Part shown: piece after piece, positions 1 through 9,294 of the stretch
Position numbering within the stretch: position 1 is the stretch's first letter
Layout: the number at the start of each line of letters is the position of its first letter
Source: Thermoplasmatales archaeon
Lineage (GTDB): Archaea > Thermoplasmatota > Thermoplasmata > Thermoplasmatales > Thermoplasmataceae
Length of the DNA stretch: 64,000 nt
Reading direction: 5' to 3'
Assembly (NCBI GenBank): GCA_027366585.1
Contig: DAHXNF010000059.1
Coordinates: 62,001-126,000, forward strand
Program-made: the position numbers and the translations under genes
Notes under the pieces: generated by a model
What the model saw: only the letters and a program-made list of their open reading frames with translations
Database searches by the model: none
What the model was told of the DNA's origin: nothing

Positions 1-928
1 AGAACATCCCGACTAATGCAATCGGTGGAGCAAGATCTGGAGTGGCATTCGCATCAATGATTATAGGTTGAGTTTTCTTCCTGGAAATGAAGTATGCTCC
101 TCCGTTCCCAGGCATCTCATGACATGGAAGCAGGTCGAGTATAGCGGCATCCGGCTGTACTGAGGATCTTTTCAATCCACTCACAATGATTCCACCATCA
201 GAGGAAAGAAGGCCTGCTACAAGCAGGAAACTTGCCGCAGAGAAATCTCCTTCAGAAACGAGTTCCACAGGCCTGTTGTGGTACTCGCCTGAAACATTGA
301 ATCCCCCAGGTGCCCTGCTAACGATCGGGCCAAAGCTTGACAATATGCTGGCGGTCAGGTCGATGTATCCAATGGAAACCATTTCGCCGCTAATCCTGAC
401 CATGCCCCCACCGATCATCGACTGGAAAAGAATTAACGAGCTAACGAACTGGGAACTCTGCGATGCATCTATTTCCACGGGACCGCCACTCACGGCAGAG
501 GCGTCAAGTTGCAGCATCAGATCCTTCATCCGATACTTCAATCCTCTTTCCGAGAGTGAATTCAGGAGCGGAATGATCGGCCTTTCACCCAGCTGCCTGC
601 TCATCCCAATTCCTGTCACAGATCTCTTTCCCGAAAGCAATCCTGTTACCAGGCGGAAAGATGTGCCTGATTCCCCTACCGTTATTCTATCCGGGGAGGA
701 GTACTTTCCATAGAGCTTGATGGTGCTGCCTTCCCTGATCGCCTTAATGCCGCATTTCCTTGCTATTTCAAAAGACACCAAGTCGTCTTCACAAAATGCA
801 ACGTTCCTGAGCATCAGGGGGGTGCTGCTGAATGCAGAAATGAGGAGAGCTCTCTGGGTATAGCTCTTGGAGCCAGGCGCAGTAACTTTTCCATGAAGGT
901 CACCTGGAGTCACGAGCACTGTTTCCAT
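1..928 (-). CDS. aroA: 3-phosphoshikimate 1-carboxyvinyltransferase (EPSP synthase), partial
   Basis: Translating the minus strand from the ATG at 928 gives an uninterrupted EPSP synthase of about 309 residues that runs off the window edge, so the C-terminal part is missing. The N-terminus carries the family signature PGSKSYTQRALL, which binds the substrate. Later comes the GESGTSFRL segment and a QSSQFVSSL stretch that matches the inner part of the fold. The enzyme joins shikimate-3-phosphate and phosphoenolpyruvate in the sixth step of the shikimate pathway. The ATG overlaps the stop codon of the upstream shikimate kinase by one base, so it is the fourth gene of the aroB-aroE-aroK-aroA operon. 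Confidence 0.93.
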   Translation of the reverse strand, partial: METVLVTPGDLHGKVTAPGSKSYTQRALLISAFSSTPLMLRNVAFCEDDLVSFEIARKCGIKAIREGSTIKLYGKYSSPDRITVGESGTSFRLVTGLLSGKRSVTGIGMSRQLGERPIIPLLNSLSERGLKYRMKDLMLQLDASAVSGGPVEIDASQSSQFVSSLILFQSMIGGGMVRISGEMVSIGYIDLTASILSSFGPIVSRAPGGFNVSGEYHNRPVELVSEGDFSAASFLLVAGLLSSDGGIIVSGLKRSSVQPDAAILDLLPCHEMPGNGGAYFISRKKTQPIIIDANATPDLAPPIALVGMF

Positions 929-1740
929 TACGGTTCCACCTTAGCCGCTGCGTTGCTAAACCTTGTAGCGACTAATTCATACCTCTTACCCGGGAAATCC
1001 CGTAATGCATCATCGCGCAAATCCTGCTTATCATAAACTGCAAACATAGCAGGCCCCTTCCCAGAAATTGAAGCGTACACTGACCCGCTTTGAAGCAGAT
1101 AGCTAAGCACATCATGATCGTAGCCGAATATGTTCCCATGGATCAGGCCGTTCAAGGCCATGGCCTCGTAATAGAAGCCTCCTTCCACCAAGGCCCTCAA
1201 GGGCTTAATCGAAGGACCTGCCCTTTTTATAGATGAAATATCAATCTTCGATGTTGTCCTTCTTTCATATTTTGGGTAGCATATCAGGATCGGCCTCTCC
1301 TTTACAGGATGACGCAGGATTATCCTGTCGAGCCTGTTGTCTGTGAGCGTAACGCCTCCGTACAACGCACACGAAATATCATCCAGTGCACCTGTTATTG
1401 AAGTACCATTCTCCCTGGAACAAACTGCGGCTAATGTTGCAGCATCGGCCATATCGAGATCGAACGAATTAAGATAGCCCAGCACTATTGCAAGAGTCAG
1501 GGCACTGCTGCTCTTGAGACCCGTTGATCTCGGGATATTGCTTCTTATCCGCACATAGGGGTGGTAATTGCTGCCATATCTCCTGTTGAGGTAATCAAGT
1601 GTCTTCTCAACCGCAATGCTGTTCCTTCTTTGTGATTCAAGTAACTCGATCTCCATGGGCAGATCAATGCCTATTGCAGATCCAATCCCATCTGAAAACG
1701 CAGAGATCACCGATATCCCACCATGTGTGATAACCTTCAA
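928..1740 (-). CDS. aroK: archaeal GHMP-type shikimate kinase
   Basis: 270 residues. This is the archaeal shikimate kinase, unrelated to the bacterial P-loop enzyme and belonging to the GHMP kinase superfamily. The glycine/serine-rich ATP-binding motif PRSTGLKSSSA sits at residues 70-80, and a C-terminal SGKGPAMFAVY segment matches the third GHMP motif. It phosphorylates shikimate with ATP in the cytoplasm. Its ATG overlaps the aroE stop by four bases (ATGA) and its stop overlaps the aroA start by one base, so translational coupling along the operon is likely. Length is usual for the family. Confidence 0.93.
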   Translation of the reverse strand: MKVITHGGISVISAFSDGIGSAIGIDLPMEIELLESQRRNSIAVEKTLDYLNRRYGSNYHPYVRIRSNIPRSTGLKSSSALTLAIVLGYLNSFDLDMADAATLAAVCSRENGTSITGALDDISCALYGGVTLTDNRLDRIILRHPVKERPILICYPKYERRTTSKIDISSIKRAGPSIKPLRALVEGGFYYEAMALNGLIHGNIFGYDHDVLSYLLQSGSVYASISGKGPAMFAVYDKQDLRDDALRDFPGKRYELVATRFSNAAAKVEP

Positions 1741-2561
1741 GTCTGGCTCTCCTTGAATTTCAGGTATTCGTTTCTGAAGGCATCTTCGACTTCTCCTATT
1801 CTGGATCCAAAGAGTTTATGTAATGTTGCAAGCCCCTGTCCAATGAACATTTCCTCTCCGTTCAGGGTACTCCACCCGGCATCTTCCATGATCTTCAGAA
1901 ACACTGTTCTGGCTGGGTTGTATACCAGATCGATTGCGACTCCTGCAAAATCCTTCGAGGCAGGTGGTTCTGGAAGTACTCTCTCCGCAGAATCAGGAGT
2001 ACAATTTATGACAACATCGCATAGCCTGAACATTTCATTATATGGTATCACCGGATAATCATAGTCATATGCCTCAAGCTTCCTCTCGGTCATATCTGGG
2101 TCCCTGCTTGCAACGTAGATCGCTGCGGGACTGGATGTTACAGAAATTGCGTGTATGACGCTTCTGGCTGCACCACCTGAACCAATAACCACCACATTCT
2201 GATCATTGAGTGGAATCTCATTTCTAGAGATCAGGCGATTAAATCCAATGACGTCAAGATTGTCCCCGGTTATAGTATCATTGTCGAAGACCAGGAGATT
2301 AACTGATTGTGTCTTCTGGGCAGTGCTTGACAATTTGTCGCAAAAGTCGATCACAGTATTCTTATGCGGAGATGTGACATTCAGTGCACTGAAGTGCTCG
2401 CCGGCAAGATTTAAAAAGGACGCCAGATTGATTGGGGCAATATCCATTGCAACGTAGAATGATGCAATGGACTTCTCCCTGAAAATAGCGTTGAAGACAT
2501 ATTGTCCAGCAGAATGCGTTACAGGTCTACCTATCAAACCAGTCAGTTTTCTTTCAACCAT
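1737..2561 (-). CDS. aroE: shikimate dehydrogenase
   Basis: 274 residues. The N-terminal substrate domain contains NVTSPHK at 61-67, where Lys67 is the expected catalytic lysine, and GDNLDVIGF with the partner aspartate. The NADP-binding domain has the glycine-rich loop VIGSGGAARS near residue 126, and the C-terminal IGQG-L motif is present. It reduces 3-dehydroshikimate to shikimate. It overlaps aroB by 19 bases upstream and aroK by four bases downstream. No signs of truncation. Confidence 0.94.
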   Translation of the reverse strand: MVERKLTGLIGRPVTHSAGQYVFNAIFREKSIASFYVAMDIAPINLASFLNLAGEHFSALNVTSPHKNTVIDFCDKLSSTAQKTQSVNLLVFDNDTITGDNLDVIGFNRLISRNEIPLNDQNVVVIGSGGAARSVIHAISVTSSPAAIYVASRDPDMTERKLEAYDYDYPVIPYNEMFRLCDVVINCTPDSAERVLPEPPASKDFAGVAIDLVYNPARTVFLKIMEDAGWSTLNGEEMFIGQGLATLHKLFGSRIGEVEDAFRNEYLKFKESQT

Positions 2562-3625
2562 GTTTCTAGAACCTCCAGGTATTTTTCAAGCGGCAGGCTT
2601 ACATTCTTGCAAGATCCGGGTTTGTCAACAGCCTGCACAGAAATCCTTCCGGATCTGATCTTCTTGTCAAATCTTATTGCATCAATAAGCGATTGATGCA
2701 TTTCCTTCCCAATCTCGATGTCTGGGATTTTATATCGCCTGGAAACATCTGCGACCAGTCCGCTCACCGTATCTTTCTTTCCCAGTATTTTGGAAAGCAC
2801 CTTGGATTCGATCTGCATTCCCCTCATAACTGCGGTTCCATGAGGTAACCTGTATCCAGAGGCTTTCTCGATAGCGTGTCCAACAGTGTGACCAAAGTTT
2901 AGAAACTCCCTTTCTCCGGAGATTTCATATGGATCTTTTGATACGATATCCATCTTTATCATGGCACATTTGTAAATCAGGTCAGCGGTTTCCTGAGACT
3001 CCACCATCGATTGCATGTCTTTGAAAGATAACAGGACATCAAGAATCGTCGGATCTGAAATCAAGCCGTACTTAACTATCTCAGCGATGCCTTGACTCTG
3101 GTGCTCAATCCCTTTCTTCAAAAAATCCACATCCATGATCACAGTGCTTGGATTGTAGAAAGTTCCCAATGCATTCTTGCCATCGGGCAGGTCTATCCCA
3201 TTCTTCCCTCCAAGCGAAGAGTCAACCATTGCGAGCAGTGTTGTTGGGAATGCCAGCAACCTTACTCCTCGGAGGTATGTGGAGGCGCAGAAACCAGACA
3301 GATCTCCCAAAGTGCCACCCCCAAAGTATGCAATTGCGGAATCCCTGTCAAGCCTGCACGATCTCATCACCCTTATCAGATCGGAATAGGAGTCAATCGT
3401 CTTCAGTCCCTCCCCGTCCTCAACTTCCGCAATTCGTACTGCTGGAAGCCTGCCCTCAATCTTATCGAAAGTCGTTTTCCAAGACTCAAGGAAGCCGGAA
3501 CCTACGACTATGAGGCCCGTTTTGCTTTCAGAAATGGAAGACACAATCGTATCCGTGATGCCACTGCCCACAACGATCCTGCACTCGGACGCAGGCATAC
3601 TCCAGAAGAAGGTGTGCTCCAGCAT
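2543..3625 (-). CDS. aroB: 3-dehydroquinate synthase (classical type)
   Basis: 360 residues. The NAD-binding signature GGGTLGDLSGF is at 102-112, followed by PTTLLAMVDSSLGGKNGID, and a metal-binding NFGHTVGHAIE motif is near residue 248. This is the classical dehydroquinate synthase acting on DAHP, not the AroB' enzyme of methanogens that uses an amino-sugar precursor. It is the first gene of the operon, whose promoter must lie in the 128 bases shared with the divergent glycosidase gene. An alternative start at Met10 (3598) is possible; residues 1-9 look poorly constrained. Confidence 0.93.
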   Translation of the reverse strand: MLEHTFFWSMPASECRIVVGSGITDTIVSSISESKTGLIVVGSGFLESWKTTFDKIEGRLPAVRIAEVEDGEGLKTIDSYSDLIRVMRSCRLDRDSAIAYFGGGTLGDLSGFCASTYLRGVRLLAFPTTLLAMVDSSLGGKNGIDLPDGKNALGTFYNPSTVIMDVDFLKKGIEHQSQGIAEIVKYGLISDPTILDVLLSFKDMQSMVESQETADLIYKCAMIKMDIVSKDPYEISGEREFLNFGHTVGHAIEKASGYRLPHGTAVMRGMQIESKVLSKILGKKDTVSGLVADVSRRYKIPDIEIGKEMHQSLIDAIRFDKKIRSGRISVQAVDKPGSCKNVSLPLEKYLEVLETWLKEN

Positions 3626-3720
3626 CTCAATCCGTTATCCGATGCTTTCTATCTTCTTTTACTTATTCCATTTCTTCTTTTGGTGGCGCTATACTATTCC
3701 TGAGGAAAACTACGAATGGC

Positions 3721-3730
3721 TTTTAATCAT
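3721..3730 (+). promoter_or_regulatory. putative TATA box of the GH15 gene
   Basis: An AT-rich TTTTAATCAT element is centred about 28 bases before the ATG at 3754, the spacing expected for a leaderless archaeal transcript. No Shine-Dalgarno sequence is seen before that ATG, which fits leaderless translation. Confidence 0.4.
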
Positions 3731-3753
3731 GTTTTGATATCCTGTGCAATAAG

Positions 3754-5604
3754 ATGTTCAGTGACGCCATTGATTTCAGCAAGATCATGGAAGATGGTTA
3801 TTCTCTTATAAGATATCATGGAATGATTTGCGGGAACAGAACCGCTGCGCTTGTGTCTGCAAACGGAACCATAGACTGGGCATGTCTGCCTAAGTTCGAT
3901 TCCGATCCGGTTTTTGCCTCAATTCTTGATTCAAGGAAAGGCGGTTACTTTTCCATATCCCCTGCCGATACTTCCGGCTTGAGAGTATTCCAGAATTACA
4001 AGGAAATGACCAACATTCTTCACACTGAATTTATCAGGAATGCCAAGACCGTCCTTAGATTGACAGATTTCATTCCGGCATCAGAATATTCAACAATAAA
4101 TTTCCCCGAGATACACAGATACGTAGAGGCACCAGAGACTGATATCAGGGTAAACGTTGAGTTCAAGCCGATCTTTGACTTTGCACGTGAAAAGCCTGAG
4201 ATAGAGAAAACAACTTCCGGTTACATATTCAAGTCGAATTCGAGATCTGCCGCTATTGTGTGTGATACTCCTCTTTACCTGAAGGATGACACTGTAACGG
4301 GGTCATTTCTGCTCAAGAGATACGCCTCCAAATGGTTCGTACTGCTTATGAATGTCAAGAACCTTGCAAAGATAACTGACTACAAATCATATGAGAGGCT
4401 GGAGGAGACCTCGAATTACTGGAGAAACTGGCAATCACAGGGCAATTATCACGGAATCTACAGCCAGCAGGTTTCCAGGTCTGCACTGGCCCTGAAGGGG
4501 CTTTTTTATGAACCAACCGGCCTGATGGTGGCAGCACCGACTTCCAGCCTGCCAGAAGCTATCGGCGGCGAAAGAAACTTCGACTATCGGTACGCATGGG
4601 TAAGAGACACGGCATATGTGGTTGAGGCGCTCGCCATGATTGGGGACAAGAAGGAGGCAACAAAATTCCTGTACGATATGATGGAAAGCATCACCAAAAG
4701 CAACCAGCTTCACACTATATACACGATAGATGGAGGGACATCCCTCAGGGAAAGAACCATTGACTTTGACGGCTATATGCACACTAAGCCCGTTCGCATT
4801 GGTAACAAGGCTTCGAACCAGCTGCAGATCGACGAGTATGGTTCGATCATCAATGCAATCTACTACCTTGCAAGAATCGGGGGAATTGTCAACTCATATC
4901 TCTGGAGCTTTGTTATCGATTTCCTGAAGATTCTCGAGAAACTCTGGAAAGAAGCAGATTCAAGCATTTGGGAGTTCAGGACAGAGCCGAAGCATTACGT
5001 TTATTCGAAGCTGATCTGCTGGACGGCATTCGATCGAGCTATCCTGATGGGCAAGAGCCTGAAGATGTCTGGTCCATTTGATGCATGGCGCGAGATCGCA
5101 AACCAGATCAAGAAAGCGATCCTTGATAATGGAGTGGATCCAACAGGGTCTTACCTGACGCAATATTTCGGTTCGGATCAGGTTGACGGGTCACTTCTCC
5201 GACTACCCTTGATCGGTTTCCTTCCGATCAACGATCCTCTCGTTACAGGAACGATACAGAAGATCGAGAATGACCTGATGCACGATGGTTACCTGTTCAG
5301 GAGATACCTCAATGATGACGGATTCCGCATCCAGGACAATGCATTTCTCCTCCTATCTTTCTGGTATGTAGAGGGCCTTGTCGCCATGGGAAAGACAAGG
5401 AAGGCCAGGGAAGCGTTCGAAAGCTTGATTCAGAGGGGGAACCACCTTAACCTGTTCCCGGAAGAGATCGATCTTAAGACTGGCGAGATGCTTGGCAATT
5501 TTCCGCAAGCACTGTCTCATATTGGAGTTATAAGGGTTGCAACCCGGCTGAACGAGGTATTCAAACAGAAACTTAGTGCCTCCAGCGTGAAGAGCAACTA
5601 CTAG
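3754..5604 (+). CDS. GH15 family glycosidase (glucoamylase or trehalase)
   Basis: 616 residues with no signal peptide, so cytoplasmic. The N-terminal GH15 super-sandwich domain starts with IRYHGMICGNRTAALVS and NGTIDWACLPKFDS. The catalytic (alpha/alpha)6 domain has FDYRYAWVRDT near 277-287, QIDEYGSI, WEFRTEPKHY near residue 406 with the probable acid glutamate, and a C-terminal TGEMLGNFPQALSH segment next to the probable base glutamate (PEE). GH15 proteins with this layout in Thermoplasma relatives have been shown to be glucoamylases or trehalases; the sequence alone does not settle the substrate. A second in-frame ATG (Met12) is a possible start. Divergent from the aro operon. Confidence 0.88.
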   Translation: MFSDAIDFSKIMEDGYSLIRYHGMICGNRTAALVSANGTIDWACLPKFDSDPVFASILDSRKGGYFSISPADTSGLRVFQNYKEMTNILHTEFIRNAKTVLRLTDFIPASEYSTINFPEIHRYVEAPETDIRVNVEFKPIFDFAREKPEIEKTTSGYIFKSNSRSAAIVCDTPLYLKDDTVTGSFLLKRYASKWFVLLMNVKNLAKITDYKSYERLEETSNYWRNWQSQGNYHGIYSQQVSRSALALKGLFYEPTGLMVAAPTSSLPEAIGGERNFDYRYAWVRDTAYVVEALAMIGDKKEATKFLYDMMESITKSNQLHTIYTIDGGTSLRERTIDFDGYMHTKPVRIGNKASNQLQIDEYGSIINAIYYLARIGGIVNSYLWSFVIDFLKILEKLWKEADSSIWEFRTEPKHYVYSKLICWTAFDRAILMGKSLKMSGPFDAWREIANQIKKAILDNGVDPTGSYLTQYFGSDQVDGSLLRLPLIGFLPINDPLVTGTIQKIENDLMHDGYLFRRYLNDDGFRIQDNAFLLLSFWYVEGLVAMGKTRKAREAFESLIQRGNHLNLFPEEIDLKTGEMLGNFPQALSHIGVIRVATRLNEVFKQKLSASSVKSNY

Positions 5605-5605
5605 C

Positions 5606-6130
5606 CTATTCCAGATCCCTCTGTCGCCTTGAAAAGCTGTTTTCCCGCTTTCTGAGGTTAACCGAAACCAGAAGCAGTATAAACCCGGACGCAAACAGAG
5701 TAAGCCCGAAGACAATAGTGTAAGTTGCAATGTAGCTTATCTTGTATATGCTGAGCTTTGCGAAAATGTTTAAGTTTGCATTATTCTTGACTATAAGCGT
5801 CCAGTTTCCGGATTCTCCTGCCACGATGTCCTTCTTCACTGAACCGTTTCCGGAGAGGTTGCCCATCGCGATCTCCAATCCAGTTGGAGCGAGCAGGTAA
5901 GCGGTGAAGTTAGCCTTGGAGTTATTAGCGACGACGGAATAGAAAAGATAGTCTCCCTGATTAACCGTGGTATTGTACTTCAGGCTGTAAATCGAACCAG
6001 CTGGGATGCTGACGCCACTTGACTGCGGTGAGTCTGAAACGATAAGCACCACTGAAAGAGCAAGCAGGACAACTGCCACAACGATAAGAATATATGACAG
6101 CCTTGCGATTTTTTTATAGTCTCTCAGCAC
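5606..6130 (-). CDS. hypothetical membrane-anchored protein with extracytoplasmic domain
   Basis: Not assigned to a known family. With a GTG start at 6130 the protein is 174 residues; an upstream ATG at 6190 would add 20 residues and overlap valS by 11 bases. A GGAG sequence lies about a dozen bases before the GTG. There is an N-terminal membrane segment (SYILIVVAVVLLALSVVLI), an outside domain of about 100 residues rich in Asn, Ser and Gly with several N-x-S/T sites, and a second membrane segment near the C-terminus followed by a basic tail. The outside domain has alternating hydrophobic strands that suggest a beta-sandwich. It follows valS on the same strand and may be co-transcribed with it. 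Confidence 0.65.
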   Translation of the reverse strand: MLRDYKKIARLSYILIVVAVVLLALSVVLIVSDSPQSSGVSIPAGSIYSLKYNTTVNQGDYLFYSVVANNSKANFTAYLLAPTGLEIAMGNLSGNGSVKKDIVAGESGNWTLIVKNNANLNIFAKLSIYKISYIATYTIVFGLTLFASGFILLLVSVNLRKRENSFSRRQRDLE

Positions 6131-6179
6131 CTGACAGTTTCCACTCCTGTACCATGAGATAAGAAAGCACCGTAATAAA

Positions 6180-8537
6180 TCATTTCTCAACCCTGACCGT
6201 GAGGTCCGGGGATTCCTGAATAGAAAGCAGGGTTGTCCTGGTAATGCCCTCTATCAGTTTCCTGTGCTTTTCCAGAAAGTTCCTGTCACCGCTTATAGAT
6301 ATGCCGCTGCCGGATACCTTGCCTTGCCTGGATGCTTCAGACCTTATCATTCCGATTGCGTTGATTACGTATTCCATTTGCCTGTGTTTCTCTGCTGAAC
6401 CTGCAGGAAAAGTCGAAGGCCAGTCCTGCGCATGAATGGAACCCTCCTTTTTCAGTATTGTATGGTATAATTCCTCAGTAATGAAGGGCATGATCGGAGC
6501 ATAAAGCTTCAGGACAGCAGCAAAGACCAGGTAAAGGACAGATGCAATTTCAGATCTAGTTCCCGCATCGAGATCCTCCATCTTCATCCTTGCCTTGCAG
6601 ATCTCCAGGTAGTTGTCGCAGAAGGAACTCCAGAAAAAGTTATCCAGTGCCATTCTTGCCCTGGAAAGACTGTATGACTCCATGAATCCTGTCATGGATG
6701 CTGCCACATTTGCAATCTCATGAAGAATCCAGTTTTCCGCATCGCCATCCACATGGTCCACATCCTTCTGATTCCCATCAACCAGTTGTGCAACTAAGGC
6801 TCCAGCATTAAGCATCTTGACTACTGTCTTGCGTCCGCGAATGAAGTCTTTTTCGTCAATGGCAATATCTTCCCCATTTCCAGAAACGGTTGACCAGTGC
6901 CTTACCGCATCCGATCCATATTTCTGGATAAAGTCGTCCGGGGAGAACTTGTCTCCCCTGCTCTTGCTCATCTTGAGTCCCTGTGGATTCTTGACAATCC
7001 CGCTAAGTACAATTTCGCTCCATGGTAACTTATCATCGTGGATCATTGCCCTCACTATGCTTGTGAATGCCCATGATGTGATGATCTCATGTCCCTGGAA
7101 CCTGGCCGTCATGGGATAAACCTTCTCAAAGAAGCCTCTAGGCTGGCTCGAAAGCCTTGGTGAGAGCGAAGAAGTCGCCCAGGTATCCATTACATCGGTT
7201 TCCCCTGTGAATTCGCTGCCGCCGCACTTTGGGCACTTACCGCTGTATGGCGTGAACCTGGGATCGACGGGAAGTATTTTCTCTTCCGCATATACAATCT
7301 CGGAGCAATTATTGCAGTACCAGAGCGGAAAGGGCACCCCAAACACCCTTTGCCTTGATATGCACCAGTCCACTTTCAAGCCATGAACCCAGTTGTCATA
7401 CCTTACTTTCATGAATTCCGGGTACCATTTTATGCCTCTTCCTGCTTCATCCATCCGTTCCCTGAGATCCAGGTATCTTACATACCATTGATCCAGGATG
7501 CCTATCTCGACAGGGGTGTCACATCTTTCATGTACGTTGACAGATTGCCGTTTTTTCTCCACCTTTGTAATGTATCCATGAGACCTGAGCTGTTCCACCA
7601 TGGCTTTCCTGGCATCAGTTGACATAATGCCTTTTGCAATGATCGAGTCGCCGGCCATTCTGCCATCATTATCAATTATAATCCTTGTCTCGAGTGAATA
7701 TTTTCTCCAGAGATCCACGTCATTTTGGTCTCCAAAGGTACAAACCATCTCTGCCCCCGTTCCCTTTTCAGGATCTACGTATGGATCGGCGAGTACCTTA
7801 ACCTTGAGATCATAGAGCGGCACAGACACGGTTTTTCCAACATATTCCCTATACCTGTCATCGTCGGGATTCACGAATACACCAACGCAGGAGCCAAGCA
7901 TCTCCGGTCTTGTTGTTGCGATACTGATGTCCCCGGAATCCACCCCATTGAACTTCAGGTAGTAGAAATCGGTATCACGCTGAGCATCCTTCATGTCAAT
8001 CTGTGAAATTGCAGTTCTGCAGGAAGGGCAGATTAGGACTGGGCCTTTATTTCTATAAGCCCTTTTCTTCCTAATAAGATCAAGGAACATTGACTGCGAT
8101 ATTCGCCTTGATTCTTCTGAGTATGTTCGATATGCGTTTTTGAGATCCGCACTCAGGCCAAGTTTCCTGAAGATGTTCCGGATTTTTTCGCCCCCCTCGA
8201 TCCCTGCCCTGTTGCAGAGATCGATGAACTGCCCAGGTTCGAAGTCGCGCAGCCTCTTTCCAGAAATCTTCTCTGAGTATTTCTCTGTAGGGAGGCCATT
8301 GTCATCGAACCCCATTGGATAAAAAACGGTGTAACCGGACATCCGCTTGTAGCGTGCGATGATGTCCTGATGAACATATGAAAACGAATGTCCCATATGA
8401 AGCTCTCCGGACACGGTCGGAGGTGGCGAGTCGATAGAATATACCCTCCCCTTCGTTAAGGGATCGAAAGCGTAGGTGGAGTGCTCTTCCCAGTAAGTCC
8501 TCCACTTCTCTTCCATCGATGGTATGTCCAGATCCAT
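6180..8537 (-). CDS. valS: valyl-tRNA synthetase
   Basis: 785 residues, class Ia synthetase. The HIGH-type motif is HMGH near residue 47 within PPPTVSGELHMGHSFSY, and the KMSKS loop is intact (GLKMSKSRGD). The editing domain has TTRPEMLGSCVGVFV, and zinc-binding cysteines appear at CPSC and in CNNC...CPKCGG. The C-terminal anticodon domain is short, without the long coiled coil of bacterial ValRS, as is usual in archaea. It charges tRNA-Val. The start ATG at 8537 agrees with the usual N-terminus just before the WRTYWEE segment. Confidence 0.96.
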   Translation of the reverse strand: MDLDIPSMEEKWRTYWEEHSTYAFDPLTKGRVYSIDSPPPTVSGELHMGHSFSYVHQDIIARYKRMSGYTVFYPMGFDDNGLPTEKYSEKISGKRLRDFEPGQFIDLCNRAGIEGGEKIRNIFRKLGLSADLKNAYRTYSEESRRISQSMFLDLIRKKRAYRNKGPVLICPSCRTAISQIDMKDAQRDTDFYYLKFNGVDSGDISIATTRPEMLGSCVGVFVNPDDDRYREYVGKTVSVPLYDLKVKVLADPYVDPEKGTGAEMVCTFGDQNDVDLWRKYSLETRIIIDNDGRMAGDSIIAKGIMSTDARKAMVEQLRSHGYITKVEKKRQSVNVHERCDTPVEIGILDQWYVRYLDLRERMDEAGRGIKWYPEFMKVRYDNWVHGLKVDWCISRQRVFGVPFPLWYCNNCSEIVYAEEKILPVDPRFTPYSGKCPKCGGSEFTGETDVMDTWATSSLSPRLSSQPRGFFEKVYPMTARFQGHEIITSWAFTSIVRAMIHDDKLPWSEIVLSGIVKNPQGLKMSKSRGDKFSPDDFIQKYGSDAVRHWSTVSGNGEDIAIDEKDFIRGRKTVVKMLNAGALVAQLVDGNQKDVDHVDGDAENWILHEIANVAASMTGFMESYSLSRARMALDNFFWSSFCDNYLEICKARMKMEDLDAGTRSEIASVLYLVFAAVLKLYAPIMPFITEELYHTILKKEGSIHAQDWPSTFPAGSAEKHRQMEYVINAIGMIRSEASRQGKVSGSGISISGDRNFLEKHRKLIEGITRTTLLSIQESPDLTVRVEK

Positions 8538-8615
8538 GGAGGATTATTGCTAGGTTCTTAAAAATCTAGGCGGTTAGAGGCAATGTCTATAGATCCCGTC
8601 CAATGTACGCTGCAA

Positions 8616-9041
8616 TCATTTGAAGGTGAGTTTTTTAGTCAATGCTTCAGTTTTGGACGGCTCAAGATTAAACGAGATTTCTTTCCACCATCTTCCAATT
8701 TCTATGCCATCACCCTTCCGCCTGGGTATGACGTGCATATGCAGATGAAAAACCGTCTGATCTGCTTTCTCGTGGTTAGCAAGGAACAGATTTGTGCCTT
8801 CTGCATAACCGGTTTTAATTATATGCGATGATAGTCGACGTGCAACATCCGCAACCTTTGAGAAGGTACCGGGTTCTATCGTGTCGAGGAACTCAAAGTG
8901 CTTCTTTGGGATCACAAGGGAATGCCCATCAGAAATTGGGTTGATGTCCAATATTGCAATAACGCCTTCGTCTTCATACAACCTAGCAGACGGAATTTTT
9001 CCTGATACAATCTTACAGAACACGCAATCTTCGCTTTCCAT
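8616..9041 (-). CDS. HIT family (histidine triad) hydrolase
   Basis: 141 residues. The histidine triad FHLHMHVIPR is near residue 98, and the N-terminal CVFCKIVSGKIPSA segment is typical of HINT/HIT proteins with its CxxC pair. Family members hydrolyse nucleoside phosphoramidates, aminoacyl-AMP or dinucleoside polyphosphates. The gene is 78 bases upstream of valS on the same strand; a role in clearing aminoacyl-adenylate is plausible but is inference. Confidence 0.9.
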   Translation of the reverse strand: MESEDCVFCKIVSGKIPSARLYEDEGVIAILDINPISDGHSLVIPKKHFEFLDTIEPGTFSKVADVARRLSSHIIKTGYAEGTNLFLANHEKADQTVFHLHMHVIPRRKGDGIEIGRWWKEISFNLEPSKTEALTKKLTFK

Positions 9042-9294
9042 TATTTGATTAAAGGTGCTGTTGTATAAATACCCTTCTAAGCGGCCAATTGTAATGATTA
9101 TAACAATTTTCCCGGGTTGTGGACAAGGGTGATTCTAATATAATCAAATGAAAAGAATCGAAGCTGCTTTCTATTGCCAAATATTTATCTTTAGTAATTT
9201 ATTAAATTTTAGAATGAAACGTTTGTGAATTGACGCTTTGCCCGATTCTCCAATATCGCGGTGGTAAAAAATAAGCTGGTGGTTCAATTACCGT

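Noticed and set aside
186..713. Plus-strand open frame of 175 codons
   Set aside because: It is the antisense shadow of the aroA gene, which is unmistakable on the minus strand.
3092..3703. Plus-strand open frame of 203 codons
   Set aside because: Lies opposite aroB, with low-complexity composition and no domain.
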